A DNA stretch of 64,000 nt from Marinobacter halodurans (GTDB lineage: Bacteria; Pseudomonadota; Gammaproteobacteria; Pseudomonadales; Oleiphilaceae), in NCBI RefSeq assembly GCF_004327985.1, contig NZ_SJDL01000006.1:1-64000 (forward strand). Direction: 5' to 3'. The translations under genes were made by a program, and so were the position numbers. The notes beneath the pieces are model-generated. The model was not told where the DNA came from. It saw only the letters and a list, made by a program, of their open reading frames with translations, and did no database searches. Within the stretch, counting starts at the first letter, position 1, and each line of letters begins with the position of its first letter. Of the stretch, positions 24,650-32,767 are shown piece by piece.

Positions 24650-25612
24650 TCAGCTCTGTTCCTGTTCCGGTACCGGGTAGGGAAGCGGCTGGCGCGCCAG
24701 GGTGCCGTCAACCCCTTCGAGCGTCCAGGGCTGGCTGGTCAGGGCGGCATGCTTGAGCACGGCCAGGGCCTCCTGGTGTCCGTCATCGAAGGCCACCACG
24801 TTGACCAGCTCACCCACCGCCTTGTCGCCGGCGATCACGGGCGTACCGGGTGAGAGCGGCTGGTCCGAGTCTATCGACAGGCGGAACAGGCTTTTCTTGA
24901 GCTGCCCCAGATAGTGCATGCGAGCAATCACTTCCTGGCCGGTATAGCAGCCTTTCTTGAAGTGGATGCCGTCGACGTGCTGGAGGTTCAGCATTTGGGG
25001 GACGTAGGCTTCGCTGCTGGTGCTGTCCAGTTCGGCCAGGCCGGCACTGATCTCCGCCGCCGCCCAGTCGGCGGTTGTAGCTTCAGGGGCGTCCGGCAGG
25101 CGATCGCCGCTGAGGCGCCAGAACTCGAAACGGGGCACGCCCTCTGCCGTATCGGGGACACGGATCAGCTTGCCGTCGTCCAGGGTCAGCACATCGCCGG
25201 CGCCGTCGAGGGAGGTCGCCTCCGGTGACAGGCTGCAGGCGGTCTCAAGCCCCCACAGACCGAAGATCCGGGATTCATCCTGCGGCGTCATGTCGGTGCC
25301 CCGGAACAGCATGAGGAATTTGTTCAACTGGCTTGTGGCACTGTCTTTAATTGCCGTCGGCAGGCGTAGCAGGATACTGTCCTGATCGCCGACCAGCAGC
25401 AGGATCGCATAGGCCCGGCCCTTGGGGTTACAGGCGGCGGCACGGCGCGCCCGGGTGTCGGTCACTTCGTCCAGGTGCTGGGTCAACTGGCCATGAAGGA
25501 ATTTGCGGGGATCCTTGCCCCCCACCCGATAGAGCTGCACGTTATCCAGGGTGGCAAACGCGTGGCTCGGGCGCTGGGCGGAAGCAACGTGGGGCGCTGT
25601 AGTATCGGACAT
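24650..25612 (-). CDS. ygfZ: Folate-binding tRNA-modification/iron-sulfur repair protein YgfZ
   Basis: 320 residues of the GcvT-like folate-binding family. YgfZ supports maturation or repair of certain iron-sulfur enzymes such as MiaB and depends on tetrahydrofolate. The signature KGCYTGQEVIARMHYLG, with the essential cysteine, is intact near residue 220. N-terminal GKDPRKFLHGQLTQHLDEV matches the family. Downstream of sdhE-ygfX, only 12 bases after ygfX, so probably in the nadB-sdhE-ygfX-ygfZ transcript. Confidence 0.92.
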   Translation of the reverse strand: MSDTTAPHVASAQRPSHAFATLDNVQLYRVGGKDPRKFLHGQLTQHLDEVTDTRARRAAACNPKGRAYAILLLVGDQDSILLRLPTAIKDSATSQLNKFLMLFRGTDMTPQDESRIFGLWGLETACSLSPEATSLDGAGDVLTLDDGKLIRVPDTAEGVPRFEFWRLSGDRLPDAPEATTADWAAAEISAGLAELDSTSSEAYVPQMLNLQHVDGIHFKKGCYTGQEVIARMHYLGQLKKSLFRLSIDSDQPLSPGTPVIAGDKAVGELVNVVAFDDGHQEALAVLKHAALTSQPWTLEGVDGTLARQPLPYPVPEQEQS

Positions 25613-25624
25613 GGGCGACTCCTG

Positions 25625-26095
25625 TCAGACCGGTTGATTCAATGAGGATGATGGGCTGCCGGAAAATCGAAGCCAGACCCGCAGGCGCCGAAAGGCATCC
25701 GGGTCGACGTTCGTACAGAAAGGCAGGTGCACCAGCAGGACCGTGTACTCTCCCAAGGTGGAGTCCCAGGGACGCAGTTTCAAGAGCGCAAGGCGGCTCG
25801 TCAGTCGGCTGTTGCCGGCAACGGCCACCCTGACTTCCAGGCCTGTGGCATCGCGAATCGTCAGTTGCTGACGCCGCAGCGACAAGCCCGTGACGCCCTT
25901 CGGGCCACGCAGCAGGGCGAGCCGCCGCACACTGCCCCAGCCAATCCACAGCAGCGTCAGCGAGGCGATCAACTGGCCGGCGGCCGGGGTGGCAGGCAAC
26001 GCCAATACACAGCCGGTGGGGATCGCCCAGGACAGGGCCAGGATGAGCGCCAGTGGTGTGGAGCGTTGCAGCGAGAGGTCAATCCGGTTGTACAC
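25625..26095 (-). CDS. ygfX: YgfX-like inner-membrane protein (CptA family)
   Basis: 156 residues. Two adjacent hydrophobic segments near the N-terminus (about 14-55) and a polar C-terminal part with [20 protein letters not shown]. This is the layout of YgfX, which is usually encoded with sdhE; in Escherichia coli the pair has been proposed as a toxin-antitoxin (CptAB), a claim that has been disputed. The GTG start at 26093-26095 overlaps the sdhE 3' end by 17 bases, suggesting coupled translation. Sequence conservation in this family is low, so the assignment depends partly on position. Confidence 0.75.
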   Translation of the reverse strand: MYNRIDLSLQRSTPLALILALSWAIPTGCVLALPATPAAGQLIASLTLLWIGWGSVRRLALLRGPKGVTGLSLRRQQLTIRDATGLEVRVAVAGNSRLTSRLALLKLRPWDSTLGEYTVLLVHLPFCTNVDPDAFRRLRVWLRFSGSPSSSLNQPV

Positions 26096-26333
26096 GGTCC
26101 AGGATCATATCGACGATAACCTGCAGGTCCGGGTCTTCCGGGCGCTCCCGCTGCATGAACCACTGGTAGATCTGGGTGTCCTCGCAATCGATCAGCTTCT
26201 GGTAACGCGCCTTATCCGCCGGGGGCAGGCCCGGGTAGACCTCCTCCAGGAAGGGGATCAGCAGGACGTCCAGCTCCAGCATGCCACGGCGGCTGTGCCA
26301 GTACAGGCGTTTGAATTCGACATCACGATCCAT
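26079..26333 (-). CDS. sdhE: FAD assembly factor SdhE
   Basis: 84-residue small acidic protein that promotes covalent flavinylation of succinate dehydrogenase SdhA. The RGMLELD motif ([17 protein letters not shown]), which carries the RGxxE signature, is intact, and [17 protein letters not shown] matches the family. Preceded by CGAGGTCG as ribosome site. Between nadB and ygfX on the same strand; NadB is also a flavoprotein of the same superfamily as SdhA, although SdhE is not known to act on it. Confidence 0.93.
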   Translation of the reverse strand: MDRDVEFKRLYWHSRRGMLELDVLLIPFLEEVYPGLPPADKARYQKLIDCEDTQIYQWFMQRERPEDPDLQVIVDMILDRVQPD

Positions 26334-26370
26334 AAAAACGACCTCGGGTGGAAAAGCAGGTTCCGGATAC

Positions 26371-27996
26371 TCAGGGTGCCCGGGAACGAAAAGTGGTGGG
26401 CGTCAGGACAGTGTCCCGCGCTTCATGCAACACTCCGGGAAAATCGAGGGTGTAGTGCAGGCCGCGGCTCTCCCGGCGTTGCATGGCCGAACAGATGATC
26501 AGGTCGGAAACGGTGACCAGGTTGCGCAGTTCCAACAGGTCGTTGGAGACCCGGTAGTTGTTGTAGAACTCGCCGATTTCCCGCGACAGCAGGTCGGCCC
26601 GGTGCTTGGCCCGCTGCAGTCGCTTGGTGGTCCGCACGATACCGACATAATCCCACATGAAATGACGCAGCTCATCCCAGTTGTGCGAGATCACGACGTC
26701 TTCATCGGAGTCGCGGACCTGGGATTCATCCCACGCCGGTGCCTGCGGCGGGTCGGGGATCTCATCGTCCAGCCGGGCGATGTCCTCGGCGGCGGAGCGG
26801 CCATACACCAGGCACTCAAGCAGCGAGTTGCTGGCCATGCGGTTCGCACCATGCAACCCGGTAAAGGCTGCTTCGCCGACGACATAGAGCTGGTTGACGT
26901 CGGTGCGCGCCCGGTAGTCGGTCATCACGCCGCCGCAGGTGTAATGGGCGGCCGGGACCACCGGAATCGGCTCGCGGGTGATGTCGATCCCGAACGCCAG
27001 GCAGCGCTCATAGATGGTCGGGAAATGAGACTTCACGAAGTCGGCCGGCTTGTGGCTGATGTCCAGATACAGGTGGTCGGCACCCAGACGTTTCATCTCA
27101 TGGTCGATCGCCCGGGCCACGATATCCCGCGGTGCCAGTTCGCCGCGCTCGTCGAATCGCTCCATGAAACTGGAGCCATCCGGCAGCAGCAGGCGACCGC
27201 CTTCGCCGCGCACCGCTTCGGTAATCAGGAACGATTTGGCGTGCGGGTGATACAGGCAGGTCGGGTGGAACTGGTTGAATTCCATGTTGGCCACCCGGCA
27301 GCCCACCCGCCAGGCCATGGCGATACCGTCACCGGAAGCGCCGTCGGGGTTGCTGGTATAGCGGTAGGCCTTGCTGGCGCCACCGGTGGCGATCACCACG
27401 AAGCGCGCGCGGAACAGCTCGACATGACTGTCGTCAAGATTGAGGACATAGGCACCGACACAGCGGTTCCCGGGCAGGGACAGCTTGCGGTGGGTAATCA
27501 GGTCGACGGCGACCCGGTTTTCCAGGATCTCCACGTTGGGGCACTGGCGAACCCGGTCGCTGAGGGTGTGGGATACGGCCTGACCGGTAGCGTCGGCGGC
27601 ATGGATAATACGCCGGTGACTGTGACCGCCTTCACGGGTGAGGTGGTACTTCTGGTCGCCATCCCGTGTAAAATCAACGCCCTTGTCGATCAGCCACTCG
27701 ATGCTTTCACGGCTGTGCTCGACGGTGAAGCGCACGGCGTCCTCATGGCACAGGCCGGCCCCGGCATTCAGGGTGTCGCGGATATGGGCCTCGACGCTGT
27801 CTCCGGAATCGAGCACGGCAGCGATGCCGCCCTGGGCCCACAGTGTGGAGCCACTGGTCAGTTCGCCTTTGCTGATCACCGCGGCTTTCATGTGGCCGGG
27901 CAGGTTGAGCGCGACGCTCAAGCCGGCGGCACCACTGCCGATAATCAGCACATCGTATTGGTGGGACTGTGGCATCTGTTCGCTATCGCAGGCCAT
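26371..27996 (-). CDS. nadB: L-aspartate oxidase
   Basis: 541 residues. Flavoenzyme that oxidises aspartate to iminoaspartate, the first step of de novo NAD synthesis. FAD-binding [13 protein letters not shown] at the N-terminus, [24 protein letters not shown], and active-site [42 protein letters not shown]. The C-terminal helical domain has [14 protein letters not shown]. Divergent from the algU operon, as in Pseudomonas. The start is uncertain: ATG at 27994-27996 or the in-frame ATG at 27973-27975. Neither has a strong ribosome site. Confidence 0.95.
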   Translation of the reverse strand: MACDSEQMPQSHQYDVLIIGSGAAGLSVALNLPGHMKAAVISKGELTSGSTLWAQGGIAAVLDSGDSVEAHIRDTLNAGAGLCHEDAVRFTVEHSRESIEWLIDKGVDFTRDGDQKYHLTREGGHSHRRIIHAADATGQAVSHTLSDRVRQCPNVEILENRVAVDLITHRKLSLPGNRCVGAYVLNLDDSHVELFRARFVVIATGGASKAYRYTSNPDGASGDGIAMAWRVGCRVANMEFNQFHPTCLYHPHAKSFLITEAVRGEGGRLLLPDGSSFMERFDERGELAPRDIVARAIDHEMKRLGADHLYLDISHKPADFVKSHFPTIYERCLAFGIDITREPIPVVPAAHYTCGGVMTDYRARTDVNQLYVVGEAAFTGLHGANRMASNSLLECLVYGRSAAEDIARLDDEIPDPPQAPAWDESQVRDSDEDVVISHNWDELRHFMWDYVGIVRTTKRLQRAKHRADLLSREIGEFYNNYRVSNDLLELRNLVTVSDLIICSAMQRRESRGLHYTLDFPGVLHEARDTVLTPTTFRSRAP

Positions 27997-28011
27997 AATG
28001 AGGGCGCTATT

Positions 28012-28038
28012 GAACTAAACTTTACGGCTGCTGTCTAT
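28012..28038 (+). promoter_or_regulatory. Candidate AlgU/sigma-E-type autoregulatory promoter
   Basis: GAACTA at 28012-28017, a 16-base spacer, then TCTAT at 28034-28038. The extracytoplasmic stress consensus is GAACTT-N16/17-TCtgA. AlgU/RpoE operons are usually self-activated from such a site. It would leave a leader of almost 200 bases. The match is partial and has not been tested. Confidence 0.4.
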
Positions 28039-28240
28039 TTGGCCACACGGGCTTACCTGCCACAAGTCAGGGTTGGCAGAGGGCTCTTAAGTCAAGTGCG
28101 AATGGGACTGCAGCATGACGTTATCCAGAATGCCAACTTCGGCCCTGTGGGACTGCCGTACGAGTTCGGGGGAGGGCACCCCGGAGAAAGCCACGGTAAC
28201 CTCCCTGCCAGAGCGCCCGAATGCAGGTGGCCAAACGGCG

Positions 28241-28852
28241 ATGAAACCGGTGACAGAGAGCACGCCACAGTCTCCCTCTGAAAGCCAGACCGACAAGCAG
28301 CTCATCCAGCGCGTCAAGCGTGGTGACCGGTCTGCGTTCGATTTCCTGGTGCTCAAGTACCAGTCTCGCGTGGCATCCATTATCAGCCGCTACACCAACG
28401 ATCCCCAGGACATTCTGGATCTCACGCAGGAGACCTTCGTCAAGGCCTACCGCGCGGTCGAACGCTTCCGCGGCGACAGTGCCTTCTACACCTGGCTTTA
28501 CCGGATTGCGGTGAACACCGCCAAGAATTTTCTCGAATCACGCGGGCGGCGTCCGCGTGGCAGCATGGAGGCTGAAGAGGCCGAACGGCTCGACTCCGGT
28601 GACTGGTTGCGCGATGTCGCGACCCCGGAGAAACTGATGCAGCGCGAAGAAATGTACGAAGCCATGCAGCGTGCCATCTCCGGATTGCCGGAAGAGTTGC
28701 GTTCGGCCCTGTTGTTGCGTGAATACGAGGGCCTGAGCTACGAAGACATTGCCCGGATCCTGGAATGCCCGATTGGAACCGTGCGATCACGGATTTTCCG
28801 GGCGCGGGATGCCGTGGACCGGGAGCTGGCCCCGATGTTGAGTGCAGACTGA
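28241..28852 (+). CDS. algU: Extracytoplasmic stress sigma factor AlgU/RpoE
   Basis: 203 residues. Sigma-70 region 2 (about 30-95: FDFLVLKYQSRVASIISRYT, DILDLTQETFVKAYRAVERF, FYTWLYRIAVNTAKNFLESR) and region 4 (about 140-195: LPEELRSALLLREYEGLSYEDIA, CPIGTVRSRIFRARDAVDREL). The open frame starts at 28115, but the ATG at 28241 gives a length close to the family norm of about 193. It directs the envelope-stress response and, in Pseudomonas, alginate synthesis. The muc genes that control it follow at once. Confidence 0.94.
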   Translation: MKPVTESTPQSPSESQTDKQLIQRVKRGDRSAFDFLVLKYQSRVASIISRYTNDPQDILDLTQETFVKAYRAVERFRGDSAFYTWLYRIAVNTAKNFLESRGRRPRGSMEAEEAERLDSGDWLRDVATPEKLMQREEMYEAMQRAISGLPEELRSALLLREYEGLSYEDIARILECPIGTVRSRIFRARDAVDRELAPMLSAD

Positions 28853-28901
28853 ATGTCTACAGAACTTGAAACGGTGTTGTTGATTTTGAGGTGCATGCGC
28901 A

Positions 28902-29486
28902 ATGGATGATCGTCTAAGAGAGACGCTGTCAGCCATGATGGATGACCAGGCCGATGAACTGGCTGTGCGTCGTCTGCTGTCTCGTGCCGGAGAACCGGAG
29001 GTCCGGGAACAGTGGCAGCGGTGGCAGCAACTGCGCAACTTGATGCATGACGAGCGCCGAGACCTGGCCACGGTGGACGTCAGTAACGCGGTTCGTGCGG
29101 CTATCGATGCCGACGGCGATTTGCCGGAACGTGAAGAAGCGGGGACAGCGGCGTCCAACTCCGCTCGCCGCTCGCTGCGCTGGTCCGCGGTAGCCGCCGT
29201 CTCCATGGCCCTGTTGGTGGGTTTTGGTGCCGGGGCTCATTGGAGCATTTCCGACGAGGGCCGTGCCGACACCCTGACGGCGGGCCTGTTTGCGGACGGG
29301 GCCGGCAACGATGAGGCGGGCAGTGCTCCCAAGGTGCCCGAAATTGCCCTGCAGGGCCTGGACGACGAACAGCGGGAACAGATGAGCCGCTATCTGCTCG
29401 AGCACGCCCAGCATAACAGTGTGGGGATGGGGTATGGCTCGATGGGCTATGCCCGGGTGGCCAGCGTGTCGACCGGCCTGCGCTGA
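28902..29486 (+). CDS. mucA: Anti-sigma factor MucA/RseA
   Basis: 194 residues. Cytoplasmic N-terminal domain that binds AlgU (MDDRLRETLSAMMDDQADEL, RRLLSRAGEPEVREQWQRW), one transmembrane segment (about 93-115, WSAVAAVSMALLVGFGAGAHW), and a periplasmic C-terminal part that binds MucB. Under envelope stress the family is cut in sequence by DegS/AlgW and RseP/MucP, releasing the sigma factor. GAGGTG precedes the ATG. No truncation of the kind seen in mucoid Pseudomonas is evident. Confidence 0.92.
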   Translation: MDDRLRETLSAMMDDQADELAVRRLLSRAGEPEVREQWQRWQQLRNLMHDERRDLATVDVSNAVRAAIDADGDLPEREEAGTAASNSARRSLRWSAVAAVSMALLVGFGAGAHWSISDEGRADTLTAGLFADGAGNDEAGSAPKVPEIALQGLDDEQREQMSRYLLEHAQHNSVGMGYGSMGYARVASVSTGLR

Positions 29487-29490
29487 TCCA

Positions 29491-30573
29491 ATGGCCAGGC
29501 AAGCGAACCATAAGCGTCGCGCCATCCTCCCGTGGCTGGCCTGCGGTCTCGGAGCATGGGTCCTGTCGGCTTCGGCCCTGGCCGGGGAGATGCCGACTAC
29601 CGCGGAAGGCTGGTTGGAGCAGATGGGACCGGCGCTGAACGCCACCAGCTACAAGGGTGTGTTCGTCTACAGTCGGGGCGATCAGGTCAGCTCCATGCGT
29701 ATTGCTCACCGCTTCCACGACGGTGAGGTCCAGGAGCGGCTGGTCATGCAGGATGGCGACCAGGGCGAGATTATCCGCCGGGGTGGACGCGTCTTCTGCA
29801 TACTCCCGTCCCGCGGCCGCATCCAGTTGGACGCCATGTTGCCTTCAGGGCCCTTCTCGGAAGTTTTCTCCGACAAGATGGCTCCGGTCCGTCGCTGGTA
29901 CGCCGCCCGGCTGCTTGACGATGACCGTGTTGCCGGTCACAAGGCCGTCGTCATTGCCCTGAACCCGAAAGATATCCATCGTTACCGTTACCGGCTCTGG
30001 CTGGAGAAAACCTCCGGGCTGCTGGTCAAGAGCCAGGTATTGACCAACGACGACAAGGTATTGGAGCGATTCCAGTTCACCATGCTGGAACTGACCGATG
30101 ATATTCCGGACAGCGAGTTCCGCATTCCCAGCCAGGAGTCGACCCGTAAGCTGGCGATCAGCGGGGCGCGACAGGCCCAGCCACCGTCACCGCCTCCACC
30201 CATGCCCCAACTGACCTGGAAGCTCAGCTGGCATCCCGAGGGATTCCAGGCGACACCCGCGCCGCATCCGCCGGGCGGACAAGCCGTGGCGTTTTCGGAT
30301 GGCCTGGCTTCGTTCTCCGTGTTCATTGCCCCGGTAGGAAACATGGACATGCCGACAGGGATTTCCCGAATCGGTGCAACGACGATTTTCATGAGCAAGG
30401 TGGTCGCAGATGACCAGCGTCATCTGGTGACGGTCGTCGGGGAAATTCCTCCGGAAACGGCGGTCAAAGTAGCCCGGTCCATCCGGATCGAGCGACAGCC
30501 GGCGCCGGAACAGCCGGAGAAGTCGGCAGCCAAGGCGGATACCGCCGTGATGCCCGGAGGCGATCATGATTGA
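29491..30573 (+). CDS. mucB: Periplasmic regulator MucB/RseB
   Basis: 360 residues. The ATG at 29491 begins a signal peptide (about 1-31, RRAILPWLACGLGAWVLSASALAG). The mature protein has the MucB/RseB lipoprotein-like domain (YKGVFVYSRGDQVSSMRIAHRF, RYRLWLEKTSGLLVKSQ) and a C-terminal domain (about 240-345). It binds the periplasmic part of MucA, shields it from proteolysis and may sense mislocalised lipopolysaccharide or lipoprotein. An in-frame ATG upstream (29419) lies inside mucA and would spoil the signal peptide. Starts five bases after mucA ends. Confidence 0.93.
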   Translation: MARQANHKRRAILPWLACGLGAWVLSASALAGEMPTTAEGWLEQMGPALNATSYKGVFVYSRGDQVSSMRIAHRFHDGEVQERLVMQDGDQGEIIRRGGRVFCILPSRGRIQLDAMLPSGPFSEVFSDKMAPVRRWYAARLLDDDRVAGHKAVVIALNPKDIHRYRYRLWLEKTSGLLVKSQVLTNDDKVLERFQFTMLELTDDIPDSEFRIPSQESTRKLAISGARQAQPPSPPPPMPQLTWKLSWHPEGFQATPAPHPPGGQAVAFSDGLASFSVFIAPVGNMDMPTGISRIGATTIFMSKVVADDQRHLVTVVGEIPPETAVKVARSIRIERQPAPEQPEKSAAKADTAVMPGGDHD

Positions 30574-31057
30574 GGAGCGCGGCACGGTGGTTGCGGTCAT
30601 TGACGAGGCGGCCTGGGTGCAGACCATCCGTCAGAGCACCTGTGGCAACTGCAGCGCGCGCAAGGGGTGCGGTCAGGGCGCACTGGCCAGCATGAGCGAC
30701 GGTCGGGCGAATCAGGTGCGGGTGCGCAACGACCTGGGGGCCCGGGTGGGTGACCAGGTCATCCTCGGCATTGAGGAGTCGCAACTGTTACGGGCCTCCC
30801 TGTTGGTGTATGCCTGGCCGTTGTCGGTCATGCTGTTGGGAGCGCTGGCGGCCGCCGCCGTATGGCCCGGTCAGGACGGCCCCGCGATCCTGGGAGGCGT
30901 CCTTGGGTTGGCGGCCGGTTTCGGAGCGCTCCGCATGCGCTCCCCGCAGGGGCGCCGGCACCCGGGATTCGAACCGGTCCTGCTGCGTGTTGATCTGCAT
31001 CATGTGGCCGCCGAGCCAGTCGTCATGCGGGATTCAGGTCCACTGGGGATGCCCTGA
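30566..31057 (+). CDS. mucC: MucC/RseC family inner-membrane protein
   Basis: 163 residues. N-terminal cysteine cluster CGNCSARKGCGQG (C-x2-C-x5-C), then two hydrophobic segments (about 76-112, LLVYAWPLSVMLLGALAAAAV and ILGGVLGLAAGFGAL) and a short cytoplasmic tail. RseC proteins also occur with Rnf and SoxR-reducing systems; the cysteines may bind a metal or an iron-sulfur cluster. Its role in the AlgU pathway is minor and unclear. Overlaps mucB by eight bases. Confidence 0.9.
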   Translation: MIEERGTVVAVIDEAAWVQTIRQSTCGNCSARKGCGQGALASMSDGRANQVRVRNDLGARVGDQVILGIEESQLLRASLLVYAWPLSVMLLGALAAAAVWPGQDGPAILGGVLGLAAGFGALRMRSPQGRRHPGFEPVLLRVDLHHVAAEPVVMRDSGPLGMP

Positions 31058-31162
31058 GCAAGTCACCGCCCTGCATAACATTTCCTTAATTTGAAACGGC
31101 AAAATCTGCCTAGAAAATAGACGTGTCCATTCTGTAAAACCAACCAAATTCTGGAGTGAGGT

Positions 31163-32572
31163 ATGCCCACAAAGAGCCTGAGAGTCTGGTTTGCGCCCAT
31201 TCTGGCGATAATGATGCTGCTGGCAAGCCGCGCCCATGCCGAGTTGCCCGATTTTACCGGCCTGGTCAAGGAAAACTCCGCGGCGGTCGTCAACATCAGT
31301 ACCACACAAAATCCCAAGTCTCAGACGGGGATGCCTTTTGACCAGCGTCAGCTGGATCAGATGCCCGAGTTTTTCCGCCGCTTCTTCGAAGGCCCCAATG
31401 GCCCCCAGATGCCCGGCCAGCAACAGCCGCTGCATTCCATGGGGTCGGGTTTCATTGTGTCCGAAGACGGCTATATCCTGACCAATAATCACGTGGTGGA
31501 TGGAGCCGACGAGATCGTCGTCCGCCTGAGCGACCGCCGCGAGCTCAACGCCAAGGTGATCGGGACCGATCCCCGCTCCGATATCGCCGTGCTGAAGATC
31601 AAGGCTGATCACTTGCCGGTGGTGAAGATGGGGCACTCCAGTGACCTGCAGCAGGGGGAGTGGGTGTTCGCGATCGGCTCGCCGTTTGGTTTCGACTATA
31701 CGGTGACCGCGGGCATCGTCAGCGCCATCGGCCGCTCCCTGCCGTCGGAAAACTATGTACCCTTCATCCAGACGGACGTGGCCATCAATCCGGGCAACTC
31801 CGGTGGCCCGCTGTTCAACCTGGATGGAGAAGTGGTTGGTATCAACTCCCAGATCTACACCCGGTCCGGTGGCTTCATGGGCGTATCCTTCTCGATTCCC
31901 ATTGACGTGGCCATGAATGTCTTCCACCAGATCAAGGACCAGGGTTTTGTGTCCCGTGGCTGGCTGGGCGTGCTGATCCAGGAAGTGAACCGGGACCTGG
32001 CCGAGTCGTTTGGCCTGAAGCGCCCGCGTGGTGCGCTGGTGGCTGAAGTGCTGCCGGATTCGCCGGCTGAAGCCGCCGGTCTGCAGCCGGGAGACATCAT
32101 CCTCAAGTACAACGGTGAGCAGATTAACCTGTCGTCGGATCTGCCGCCGATGGTGGGGCGCACCAAGATCAACGAGACGGCCGAGTTGACCGTGCTGCGG
32201 AACGGTGAGGAAAAAGAGCTGGATGTGACCATCGGCAAGCTGCCGGAAGATCGCCAGGCCAGCGCCAGCGAAGAGCCGTCTCCGTCGGTAAGTGGTGGAC
32301 CGCTGGGCGTGTCGGTGGCCAACCTGACGGCAGAGCAGCGCCAGCAGATGGGTATCAAGGATGGCGTTCTGGTACAGAACGTGGGCTCCGGTCCGGCACT
32401 GGATGCGGGGATCCGTCCCAACGACGTCATCCGCAAGCTGAACAACGAGACGGTGAGCTCGGTTGACGATTTCCGCCGGATCGCCGGTAACCTGCCCAAG
32501 GGCAAGGCCATTCCGGTCCTGGTCATGCGGGAAGGCCAGTCGACCTTCCTGGTCATCAAGACCGAGAAATAA
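31163..32572 (+). CDS. mucD: Periplasmic serine protease MucD (DegP/HtrA family)
   Basis: 469 residues. Signal peptide about 1-27 ending SRAHA. Trypsin-like domain with the triad His (TNNHVVDGADEIV), Asp (DPRSDIAVLKI) and Ser (NPGNSGGPLFN), then two PDZ domains (about 260-350 and 375-460; GWLGVLIQEVN, LQPGDIILKYNGE and LDAGIRPNDVIRKLNN). It degrades misfolded envelope proteins and dampens AlgU activation. The 105 bases between mucC and mucD show no clear promoter. Last gene of the algU-mucABCD operon. Confidence 0.96.
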   Translation: MPTKSLRVWFAPILAIMMLLASRAHAELPDFTGLVKENSAAVVNISTTQNPKSQTGMPFDQRQLDQMPEFFRRFFEGPNGPQMPGQQQPLHSMGSGFIVSEDGYILTNNHVVDGADEIVVRLSDRRELNAKVIGTDPRSDIAVLKIKADHLPVVKMGHSSDLQQGEWVFAIGSPFGFDYTVTAGIVSAIGRSLPSENYVPFIQTDVAINPGNSGGPLFNLDGEVVGINSQIYTRSGGFMGVSFSIPIDVAMNVFHQIKDQGFVSRGWLGVLIQEVNRDLAESFGLKRPRGALVAEVLPDSPAEAAGLQPGDIILKYNGEQINLSSDLPPMVGRTKINETAELTVLRNGEEKELDVTIGKLPEDRQASASEEPSPSVSGGPLGVSVANLTAEQRQQMGIKDGVLVQNVGSGPALDAGIRPNDVIRKLNNETVSSVDDFRRIAGNLPKGKAIPVLVMREGQSTFLVIKTEK

Positions 32573-32578
32573 ACCTGC

Positions 32579-32604
32579 CGGCGCCGGCTTCCGCGCCGGC
32601 GCCG
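32579..32604 (+). terminator. GC-rich hairpin after mucD, possible terminator
   Basis: CGGCGCCGGC (32579-32588) pairs perfectly with GCCGGCGCCG (32595-32604) around TTCCGC, starting six bases after the mucD stop. Downstream is TTCCTGCCTTT rather than a clean T-run. A stem this strong probably ends or attenuates the algU operon transcript. Confidence 0.55.
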
Positions 32605-32656
32605 TTCCTGCCTTTCAGACATTTGGCCCCGTAGTGCCACCCTGCGCTACGGGTTT

Positions 32657-32665
32657 TGCTATACT
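32657..32665 (+). promoter_or_regulatory. Candidate extended -10 promoter for the GGDEF/EAL gene
   Basis: TGCTATACT: an extended TGn motif followed by TATACT (five of six). It lies about 100 bases before the ATG at 32768. No good -35 box, which is acceptable for extended -10 promoters. Confidence 0.4.
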
Positions 32666-32767
32666 CCCCGGTTTAAAATTGATCAGGCCCTGATGACCCT
32701 TGACGCAAGGGGACCCGGTGCATTTTAGACTGAGGGGCGCGGCGCCCCGATTCAACGGATTGAAGTA

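Noticed and set aside
26281-28281. A 666-codon open frame on the plus strand
   Set aside because: It is antisense to nadB and sdhE, whose protein motifs are clear. Its composition follows from the GC-rich codon bias of nadB.
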